From positions 1 through 10,888 of the forward strand of contig JAPPKT010000030.1 of the NCBI GenBank assembly GCA_028819675.1: DNA of 10,888 bases, read 5' to 3'. This document shows positions 1 through 6,692 of this stretch, piece by piece. This DNA is from Caldilineaceae bacterium (GTDB taxonomy: Bacteria; Chloroflexota; Anaerolineae; Caldilineales; Caldilineaceae). Positions within the stretch are counted from its first letter, which is position 1. Each line of letters begins with the position of its first letter. Both the position numbers and the translations under genes were made by a program. The notes under the pieces are model-generated. The model ran no database searches. It saw only the letters and a list, made by a program, of their open reading frames with translations, and had not been told where the DNA came from.

Positions 1-111
1 TGGCTTGTCGTGCGTCGCTGTCGAGCCATGAGGATACCTTTCGAACAGCTGTACCAGCTCCTCTTCGCTCTGGCGCATCACCTTGCCCAAGGGCGGACGC
101 AGACCACTCAC
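1..111 (-). CDS. Possible 5' fragment of a minus-strand gene running off the left edge
   Basis: Reading the minus strand leftwards from base 111 gives an open frame to the window edge. It starts at GTG (111-109) or at an in-frame ATG (78-76). The peptide includes the stretch MRQSEEELVQLFERYPHG, which has the charged, helix-like composition of real protein. There is no good Shine-Dalgarno sequence at either start: AAGGT lies only one base from the ATG. The frame also stays open upstream of base 111 for some distance, so the true start is uncertain. I do not recognise the family. The fragment is too short to separate from chance, so this call is weak. Confidence 0.22.
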   Translation of the reverse strand, partial: MSGLRPPLGKVMRQSEEELVQLFERYPHGSTATHDKP

Positions 112-376
112 GCCTGCTTTTTCGGTCCCCGTTGCCACGCAGCCCCGCGTGCGGTCGGCGTCAGGATGAGGGGATTTGGCTGAGCGCTCTCTGCGCAATT
201 TTCGCCGCAAACGAGAAGAGCATTGGACTAAAGGTATTCATATTGGGTCAATTTGTTCAATGTAGTGGGACTATTGTTGCAAAGGGCTACCAGAATATAA
301 CTGTACGCAATGATTATTGACAAGTGGCGCTTGTACCAATTGAACTGATGGGGTACTCCGCGACACTTCTGAAAGG

Positions 377-443
377 GCACTTCATCTCCTGGAATTCCTG
401 GCGATGTAAGTCCCAGAAGTCAAGATTTCCAGGTTGAAAGTGC
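377..443. repeat. Imperfect inverted repeat (two stacked stems)
   Basis: Seen directly: CCTGGAA (388-394) pairs perfectly with TTCCAGG (427-433). Outside it, GCACTT (377-382) pairs with AAGTGC (438-443), separated by a small asymmetric internal loop. The enclosed loop is 32 bases. It has no T-tract on either side, so it is not an obvious terminator. It could be a small non-autonomous element or a structured RNA. Confidence 0.4.
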
Positions 444-766
444 ACTAACTGGATACGCTGTCGGCGTTGGCGAGGTCAATAGGATCTTGTGCCAGATAGG
501 GATTCAACATAGTTCTCTGGAGGGATAGCATTGGGGTTCGAAACCAGGACTTCCTGCACGGGCTGCATCGTGAGCGCGCGGGCGTCCTGGCCGCTCTACC
601 GACATTCGGAGTGCGGTCCAGGTGGGGGCTGACCAGACCAGAATGTCGTTCGATTCAGTATTTTTGCCCAGAGGCATTTCATGGTTCGCCCTCATTTTGG
701 GACGTACGCTACGATTTGGCTGGTTAACAACCCGCGCCCATTGTGAGAAAATTTCACCCAAAGCAC

Positions 767-796
767 CGTTTTCGGGATCTTGAGTTCCCGAAAACG
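767..796. repeat. Perfect 11-bp hairpin/dyad CGTTTTCGGGA...TCCCGAAAACG
   Basis: The arms at 767-777 and 786-796 are perfect reverse complements, separated by an 8-base loop (778-785). Read on the minus strand it is followed by a modestly T-containing stretch and could end minus-strand transcription. On the plus strand no T-run follows. An 11-bp arm with an 8-base spacer also fits a protein-binding operator. It lies about 300 bases upstream of the secreted repeat gene. Confidence 0.6.
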
Positions 797-999
797 ATAC
801 GGTTGAGCGAGACAGACACTGCGGAATGCGTGTAGACTGATTCGAAGAAGGTACCCGTAACTTGACCTATCCACTTCCAGCTCGCCAAAGAGCGAAACTG
901 TGAAGAGGTCAGTGCCCGGCATTCGAAATCACCTGGCATTACCTGGTACATACTTGCGTGGACGATATTGAACAGCCGGCTCGAAAAGTCGAACGGATA

Positions 1000-1024
1000 C
1001 GAAAGACTTTCGAGGAAGTCCTCG
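1000..1024. repeat. Two abutting short dyads upstream of the secreted repeat gene
   Basis: CGAAAG-A-CTTTCG (1000-1012) and CGAGGA-AG-TCCTCG (1011-1024) are two perfect 6-bp dyads that share the CG at 1011-1012. They lie 70 bases before the start codon at 1094, where an operator or 5' leader structure could act. They may also be chance products of repetitive codons in a minus-strand frame. Confidence 0.35.
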
Positions 1025-1080
1025 TACACTTTCTGTTCATCGCGGGCGTATCCTCCGCGCTTCTAACCGATCCATCTCTC

Positions 1081-1087
1081 GGGAGAG
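1081..1087 (+). promoter_or_regulatory. Shine-Dalgarno site of the secreted repeat gene
   Basis: GGGAGAG lies just upstream of ATG 1094, and the GGAG core (1082-1085) has 8 bases of spacing. It supports this ATG, which also begins an ideal signal peptide. Confidence 0.75.
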
Positions 1088-1093
1088 CTGTCA

Positions 1094-3442
1094 ATGAAAA
1101 CTAAGCGCTTTACAACCATCTTTCTACTTTTGTTTCTGGTGGCTCTGACGCCCGGAATTGCGGTTGCCCAACAGGACTCGACCGCGGACGGTGCGTCCAG
1201 CACCTGCGATCCGGCCGAAGCAATCAGGCCGGGCAATACCGTCACCGACGAGCTATCCGACGAACTGGCAGCCCATACGGACATTGCCAAAGTCAGCACC
1301 GCCATCTCAGGAGGGAAGATACTGACAGCGGTCTTCCACCTGCGAGACTTTCCGCAGTCCCTGACATTCAACAGACCGGGCGCTGCGCCGGGCTCGATTG
1401 AGTACAGTTGGGAAGTGTGGGTGGACCTGGACGACGACCCGGGAACCGGCTTCATGGGCGGCTTCGAATATCTGCTGTCCGCCTATCACATTGTGTCCGA
1501 GGAAGACAACGGGGGGAAGTTGAAGGCAAGTACGTGGTCCCTGGGCATTGCCGGGCCGAAACCAGTCCTGGATGCCAAAGTCGAACTGTCTCCCGAGGCG
1601 AACACGATCACCATACGCGGCGGCGTACCAAGGCTCACACCTGAAGTGAGACTCGCTTTCAAGAGTACCGATGCACTGGGTGGTTCCGATCAGGTAGGAT
1701 GCTTCCCAGCCTTCGGCGAGCGTGTGACACTCGGCGGCTGTGAGTCCGGCCCTAGTTCCATCCGGCCGGGCCAGACCGCGGTTGACGAAATCTCGAATTC
1801 ACTGCCGCCGTATATCGACATAACTGAAGTCAATACCTTCTTGAGTGAGGGCATTTTGACCGTCGTATTCCATCTGAGGGAACTGCCGTACAGGCTTACT
1901 TTCGATCGGGTTGGCGTAAGCGAAGGACAGATGGAGTATGTGTGGGAAGTGTTGATCGACGTGGACAGTGACAAAACGACGGGTAGCGATGGGAATGACT
2001 TTGCGCTGTCGGCTTACCACTTCGTACCGGAATCCAAAGCCGGAGCCAAGTCTACGCAATCGATCGAGAATGCCACACATGGCAGCGGCTGGGTACTGTC
2101 ATCAGATGCAGCCCCCAAGAGTCGATTTTTTGGAAGCGCCACTCTTGAACAGTCTGTCGAAGACAACACGCTCACTCTTAGAGGGGCCGTCGATGGGATC
2201 ACACCGCGGTCGCGACTGACATTCAGGGCCTACGACTATATGTACGGGTCCGATACAGTCGGATGTCTCGCGCCGGCTTTCTGGGAAGAGGCGTACTCTA
2301 ATTGCAGTTCCGCTGAAGCCTATACGCCGGGCGACTCCGTGACCGACGACGTCGCGGACGTGCAGATTAGGAGACCTGCCCAGTCCGAGGAGCCTGTCGT
2401 CTTTGACACCGCCCATATAGACATCACAGGTATCGACTCATCGTTGTCGGGCGAGAAGCTGAAAGTGGTATTCCATCTGCGGGACCTTCCGGAGAGCCTG
2501 AAATTCAACAGAGCCAGTACTCAGAAAGGCACGATGGAGTACTGGTGGGCTGTGCACATCGATGTTGACAATGACAGGAACACCGGCTTTGGCGGAGGCT
2601 TCGAATTCCTGCTGTCGGCTCATCATATTGCTTTCCTGTTTGAAAGCAGGGAATCCGTCATGATCCCGGTCTCATACGGACTTAAGTCAGACGTTTGGAG
2701 AATGGGCTCGAGAAGGTATGTTTCTTTCGGGGAATCGAGCTTTATTGCCTCGGCCGAGGCTGATACGATTACCCTGTTCGGAACCATACCTGGAATCACT
2801 GCGGATTCGCGGCTCGTCTTTGCTACAACCGACGCGTTGAGGGGCGGTGACCAACTGGAGTGTGACTCTCCCATGAATCAGACGCTGTATCCGGCCCCTT
2901 GCGGCAAGGGTGAGGCGATGATCAGGCCACTCCAGACCATAGCCGACGAAGTGTCTGACGAGTTGCCTGCACACGCCGACATTACCGGCATTAGCACGGC
3001 TCTGTCCGGTGAAACGCTTGCGGTCATATTCCAGCTGCGGGACGTGCCAGGAACGCTCGTGTTCAACAGAGCAGGCGTCGGCGAAAGAGCGTTTGAGTAC
3101 CGTTGGGAGGTGTCGATTGACGTTGACCCTGATGAGGAAAACGGCCAATTGGGGGTGGACTACATGATGTCTGCCACCCATACTGTCCTTCCAGAGAACA
3201 AAGACAGCAGTACCATTGCATTGATCGTGAGCACAGTGGAGGCTTATACTTCGAGAAGAGTTCAGGACACCTTCAGGAGGATGGGGGAAGCGGCGATTGT
3301 AGTTTCTCCCAGTGCCGACACAATCACGCTGGTCGGGGACGTTCCCGGCATAACGCCCGATTCGAGGCTCATCTTCAACGCGTATGACTCGCTGAACGGC
3401 AGCGAACACGTCGAATGTCAGGAGTCGCCATTGTCGGAATGA
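1094..3442 (+). CDS. Secreted four-repeat protein with paired cysteines, family not recognised
   Basis: The 782-residue product opens with a classic Sec signal peptide: MKTKR, a hydrophobic core, then AVA before QQ at about residue 25-26. The rest is four tandem copies of one domain, each bounded by two cysteines: C38-C203, C216-C391, C404-C590 and C603-C775. These are the only cysteines in the protein. The gap between consecutive copies is exactly 12 residues each time. Each copy carries, in order, a (T)DE/DD-S-D segment, FxLRD/E-x-P, an EYxWEV-like strand, an acidic loop of the form DxDxDxxTG (from residues 111, 289, 490 and 676), LSAxH, and a closing GxxPxLTPxxRL/F segment. The acidic loops resemble calcium-binding loops, though copy 4 has N in place of T. 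Copy 3 has about 15 extra residues (424-438). There is no membrane anchor or sorting signal at the C-terminus. The protein is probably extracellular and rich in beta-strand. Its ligand is unknown and I name no function. Confidence 0.92.
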   Translation: MKTKRFTTIFLLLFLVALTPGIAVAQQDSTADGASSTCDPAEAIRPGNTVTDELSDELAAHTDIAKVSTAISGGKILTAVFHLRDFPQSLTFNRPGAAPGSIEYSWEVWVDLDDDPGTGFMGGFEYLLSAYHIVSEEDNGGKLKASTWSLGIAGPKPVLDAKVELSPEANTITIRGGVPRLTPEVRLAFKSTDALGGSDQVGCFPAFGERVTLGGCESGPSSIRPGQTAVDEISNSLPPYIDITEVNTFLSEGILTVVFHLRELPYRLTFDRVGVSEGQMEYVWEVLIDVDSDKTTGSDGNDFALSAYHFVPESKAGAKSTQSIENATHGSGWVLSSDAAPKSRFFGSATLEQSVEDNTLTLRGAVDGITPRSRLTFRAYDYMYGSDTVGCLAPAFWEEAYSNCSSAEAYTPGDSVTDDVADVQIRRPAQSEEPVVFDTAHIDITGIDSSLSGEKLKVVFHLRDLPESLKFNRASTQKGTMEYWWAVHIDVDNDRNTGFGGGFEFLLSAHHIAFLFESRESVMIPVSYGLKSDVWRMGSRRYVSFGESSFIASAEADTITLFGTIPGITADSRLVFATTDALRGGDQLECDSPMNQTLYPAPCGKGEAMIRPLQTIADEVSDELPAHADITGISTALSGETLAVIFQLRDVPGTLVFNRAGVGERAFEYRWEVSIDVDPDEENGQLGVDYMMSATHTVLPENKDSSTIALIVSTVEAYTSRRVQDTFRRMGEAAIVVSPSADTITLVGDVPGITPDSRLIFNAYDSLNGSEHVECQESPLSE

Positions 3443-3683
3443 CAGCGCCTGAGCGTTGAAGAAGCCCGGACAATCAGTCGTTCGCCTCTTTCGGCGAAAA
3501 CAGTATTGCTGCGAACGAATCACTCATAGACTGCGAGGACCAGCCGGGGCCGGCTGGTCCTCGCCGCGCTGCGGTCTTACTCTCTTGTGACTGCGAAAGT
3601 TTCCCGGCAGGCACAGGTTGACTGGCTTCTCTGCCGCCGTGCCGGGCCTGGCGTATCCGGGATCCGGCCGGTCCGGTTGCTGG
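3443..3683. other. Convergent intergenic gap
   Basis: 241 bases lie between the ends of the plus-strand repeat gene and the minus-strand addA gene. The gap contains the strong hairpin at 3533-3564 and a small 6-bp hairpin (3481-3486 with 3493-3498, loop TCTTTC). No coding sequence is evident. Confidence 0.6.
3533..3564. terminator. Perfect 15-bp GC-rich hairpin between convergent genes
   Basis: GCGAGGACCAGCCGG (3533-3547) is the exact reverse complement of CCGGCTGGTCCTCGC (3550-3564), with two G bases at the tip. It lies 90 bases past the repeat gene's stop and 120 bases past the addA stop, so it could serve both. On the plus strand a pyrimidine-rich stretch (TCTTACTCTCTT, 3575-3586) follows after about 10 bases, not a clean U-tract. 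Intrinsic termination is therefore likely but imperfect. On the minus strand there is no T-run. Confidence 0.6.
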
Positions 3684-6600
3684 CTACAGGTTTGCTGGCG
3701 GAGCAGTTGTGAGGAAGGCCAACGCCGCGCTTTCGGCGTCGTCCTGCGCTTGCGGGAGGTTGTCGACGGATTTCTGGAGATTTGGTTGGAGGAAAAGGAA
3801 CGAGACCTCCTTCACGTTGACGCCGGCAGCTTTGCTCAAGGCAAGTGCGTAGGCCCCACCCTGCAGGCGGTAGCGTGCCATCGCCTGTTCGACCTCTTCT
3901 TCGGAGCCGACGGCATCGGTCTTGAAATCAACGATCACGAAGCCGTCCTCTTCCTCAAAAAGGAGGTCGATGAAGCCTTCAACGATGCCATCGCCGACGG
4001 GACCGGCGACAGGCGCCTCTCGCCACCAACGTCCGGATGCCAGCGCCCGTTCGACGAGAGAGCTTTGAAGAGCGCGGCGCACGAGACGGGAAATCTGGTC
4101 AGCTTGTGCGGACACGCCCTCGGCGGCGGCCTGCGCGCGCACGTTTTCGTCGAGGTCGCTGCCCGTGTGCAAATTGACAACCTGAAGCACAGCGTGCACG
4201 GCGCGGCCGATGTTGGTCCCGGCGCGACCGCGGCGCCAGGGTTCGTCGGGGACGTCCTGTTCCTCTTTCGCGTCCTTTTCGTCCTGGGCGAGACGGGTGG
4301 CGGCCGTGGAGATGGGGAGGCTGCGGGCTGCGAAGAGCTCGCGTCGCTGGTGTTGCCATTGCTGGCGCGTCTCAAGGGTGTCTTCGTTGGGGGCTGCAAT
4401 TTCGCCGGCGGCGTCGGCGGCGGGCGGCACGGAGATTGCTGCGGGATCGAAGCATTGCCAGAGATGGTCCGCCCCTTGAATGAACTCTTCGATGCGGGCG
4501 GCGGCTGACCTACTGCCCCTCTTGTTGCGGTAAAGACTTACGATGAGATGATCGCGCGCACGGGTCGCGGCAACGTAGATGAGCCGCACACGCTCCTCTT
4601 CCCCTCGCTTCTTCTCGAATTCGGCCAGCTCTTCGTATCCGAGTGTTTGCAGTTCGGCTTTCACTTCGATCCGGCCGCTTGTGCGGTCGAACAGCACGGG
4701 GTCGGGGTTGGGGCCTCTGGTCGCGTTCAAGCCGGCGAGTAGGACGATTGGGAATTCCAGCCCTTTGGCGCCGTGGACGGTCATCACGCTGACTGCGCCG
4801 GCGTCGGACTCGCGCACGACCGTCTCGCGCGCTCTTGCCTGCTCTTCGCGCTGGCGGTCGGTCCAAGCAAGGAATGCGCGCAGGGAGCCTTCGCCGGTGG
4901 CAGCGAAAGCGCGGGCGCGGTCGATGAGGAAGCCGTAACGCGTCCAGCGCCCGCGCCACTGGCGTTCGTCGAGGGCCAGCTCTCGGAGCCGGCGGGCGCG
5001 CACGAACTGCTCGATGAGCGCGGCCGGAGCGGTCCATTTGCGGCGTTCGTGGAAGTCTTTCAGGACGGCCAGCGCGCCGGCGACGCGGCCGGGCGGGGCT
5101 TCAACTCCGGCAAGGTAGTCGAACTGGCCGCCGGCTTCGACGAAGGTGAGCAGATCGGTGTCGGCGCAGGCGAAGGCGGGGGAGCGCAGCGCGGCCACGA
5201 CCGCGACCGGGTGGGTTGGGTCGTCTATAGCCATGAGGCAGTTCAGCAGATCGCGTATCTCCTGCGTATTGTAGATAAGGGAGGCACTTTCGAGACGGAA
5301 GGGGATGTCTGCGTCCTCGAGCGCGATCTCAAGTGTATCGAAGCCGGTGCGACGCGGCATCAGAACGCAGATGTCCTGGTAGTCTGCGCGGCGTTTCGCG
5401 CCGTCGTCGTCCTCTGAACGGACCTGCCAGCCCTCATCGATCGCCGTGCGGATGGCGCGGGCGATGGATTCGGCTTCCTGGCGACGCACGACGCCCATAT
5501 TCTCTTCGATTTCGCCACCTATGAAACGAACGGGGGGCGACTCGCCCGTCTGTGGGACGGCGACGAGGGGCGCATAGTCGGCCTGCGCTTCGCCCTGCAT
5601 CCACTGGCTGAAGAGGTGGTTGACCCAGTCGATGACCGGCGGCTGGGAGCGGAAGTTCTGTTGGAGCAGGACGCTGGCTCCGCCGACCGCCTGCCGCATC
5701 TGTTCCACCTGCTGAATGTCGGCGCGGCGGAAGCGGTAGATCGACTGTTTGGGGTCGCCGACGACGAAGAGCTTGCCTTCGATGGGCTGGACGTTGCGCC
5801 AGTCGCGGGGACGGTTGTCGGGGTTGGTGCGATCGGGGGTCTTTTCGGCCAGGAACAGGGCGATCTCCGCCTGCAGCGGGTCGGTGTCCTGCATTTCGTC
5901 GATGAGGATGTGGGTAAAACGATTGCGAAAGTGGTCGCGCGCAGGGATGTTATCCCGGAGCAGATCGCGTGCAAGGACGAGCATGTCGAGGAACTCGACC
6001 TGGCCGGCTGCCCGCCGTTCGCGGGCGTAATCGAGTGTAAAGCGCTGCAACAGTTCGAGCACGGGGGTCAGCTCCGACGCCTGCTCGCTTTCGTTGAACT
6101 GAGATGCAGGCTCGTCAAAGGAGGCGCCGGCGAGCAGGTCGTGATTTGTATGAAAACTGTCCGCTATCTTGCGCATGTGGTCGAGGGTCATGCCTGCTGT
6201 CAGGGCAGGGCGAAGGGCGTCCTGGGCCACTGGGTCCTCGAGAGTCGTATCCAGCCAGGCTGACCAGCGGTCTTCGAAGGCGATTTCGGCCGCGATCTCG
6301 TCGCGGATGGTGAACCCCGGCGGCAGCCCGGCTGCCAGCGGACGCTCACCCAGGAGGCGGCCGGCGAAGCTGTGCAGTGTCTGGATGGCGGCCTGATCGA
6401 GTTCTGCCACGGCGAGCCGGCAACGTTCCCGCTGTTCGTGGGGCAGACCGGTGTCATCTGCGGCCAGTTCGAGGCTCTCGGCGATGCGGGCGCGCAGTTC
6501 GGCGGCGGCCGACTCGGTGAAAGTGATGGCGGCAATCCCGCCGAGCCTTGCCCGGCCGGTCCTGATGAGGGCGACGACGCGGTCGACTAGGCTGCGTGTT

Positions 6601-6692
6601 TTGCCGGTACCGGCGCCGGCTTCGACGACCATGTTCTGGTCGAGGCGTTCGAGGATGGCGTCGCGAGCCGGCTGGTCGGAGAGGGTGTTCAT
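3684..6692 (-). CDS. addA: AddA-type UvrD/Rep-family helicase with C-terminal RecB-like nuclease
   Basis: The product (1002 residues) is the helicase-nuclease subunit of an AddAB double-strand-break processing enzyme. It unwinds DNA 3' to 5' with ATP and cuts one strand. Superfamily 1A motifs are all visible: Walker A GAGTGKT (26-32), Ia ITFTESAA (56-63), II DEMQDT (265-270), III GDPKQSIYRFRRAD (312-325), IV QNFRS (345-349), V TVHGAKGLEFP (638-648) and VI YVAATRAR (706-713). The C-terminal PD-(D/E)XK nuclease looks intact: GRAVH (H833), GFIDLLFE (D909), VDFKTD (D922, K924) and YRLQGGAY (Q944, Y948). At 1002 residues it is shorter than Bacillus AddA (about 1230). Its ATG overlaps the addB stop by one base (TGATG) and has its own strong ribosome site, implying translational coupling. 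A RecB-like or AdnB-like identity is the alternative. AddB as partner favours AddA. Confidence 0.93.
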   Translation of the reverse strand: MNTLSDQPARDAILERLDQNMVVEAGAGTGKTRSLVDRVVALIRTGRARLGGIAAITFTESAAAELRARIAESLELAADDTGLPHEQRERCRLAVAELDQAAIQTLHSFAGRLLGERPLAAGLPPGFTIRDEIAAEIAFEDRWSAWLDTTLEDPVAQDALRPALTAGMTLDHMRKIADSFHTNHDLLAGASFDEPASQFNESEQASELTPVLELLQRFTLDYARERRAAGQVEFLDMLVLARDLLRDNIPARDHFRNRFTHILIDEMQDTDPLQAEIALFLAEKTPDRTNPDNRPRDWRNVQPIEGKLFVVGDPKQSIYRFRRADIQQVEQMRQAVGGASVLLQQNFRSQPPVIDWVNHLFSQWMQGEAQADYAPLVAVPQTGESPPVRFIGGEIEENMGVVRRQEAESIARAIRTAIDEGWQVRSEDDDGAKRRADYQDICVLMPRRTGFDTLEIALEDADIPFRLESASLIYNTQEIRDLLNCLMAIDDPTHPVAVVAALRSPAFACADTDLLTFVEAGGQFDYLAGVEAPPGRVAGALAVLKDFHERRKWTAPAALIEQFVRARRLRELALDERQWRGRWTRYGFLIDRARAFAATGEGSLRAFLAWTDRQREEQARARETVVRESDAGAVSVMTVHGAKGLEFPIVLLAGLNATRGPNPDPVLFDRTSGRIEVKAELQTLGYEELAEFEKKRGEEERVRLIYVAATRARDHLIVSLYRNKRGSRSAAARIEEFIQGADHLWQCFDPAAISVPPAADAAGEIAAPNEDTLETRQQWQHQRRELFAARSLPISTAATRLAQDEKDAKEEQDVPDEPWRRGRAGTNIGRAVHAVLQVVNLHTGSDLDENVRAQAAAEGVSAQADQISRLVRRALQSSLVERALASGRWWREAPVAGPVGDGIVEGFIDLLFEEEDGFVIVDFKTDAVGSEEEVEQAMARYRLQGGAYALALSKAAGVNVKEVSFLFLQPNLQKSVDNLPQAQDDAESAALAFLTTAPPANL

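Larger units (their letters stand above)
112..1093. other. Long non-coding or decayed stretch upstream of the secreted repeat gene
   Basis: No frame on either strand gives a convincing complete protein. The stretch holds an imperfect inverted repeat (377-443), a perfect 11-bp dyad (767-796) and two abutting short dyads (1000-1024). It also has a tRNA-like patch on the minus strand near 525-605. Minus-strand frames between about 1029 and 692 have protein-like composition but shift frame partway, as a decayed gene would. A lone TTGACA at 317-322 has no matching -10 box. Confidence 0.5.

Noticed and set aside
132..320. Plus-strand frame of 62 residues
   Set aside because: It starts at TTG with no ribosome site, has an odd composition and no family resemblance.
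317..322. TTGACA, a perfect -35 hexamer
   Set aside because: No -10-like sequence occurs 16-18 bases downstream and no gene follows closely.
2687..3523. Minus-strand frame of 278 residues opposite the secreted repeat gene
   Set aside because: It is antisense to a region with clear signal peptide and repeat structure, and shows no motif of its own.
3618..4508. Plus-strand frame of 296 residues opposite addA
   Set aside because: It is a shadow of the addA nuclease region. High GC keeps antisense frames open, while the minus strand shows full family motifs.
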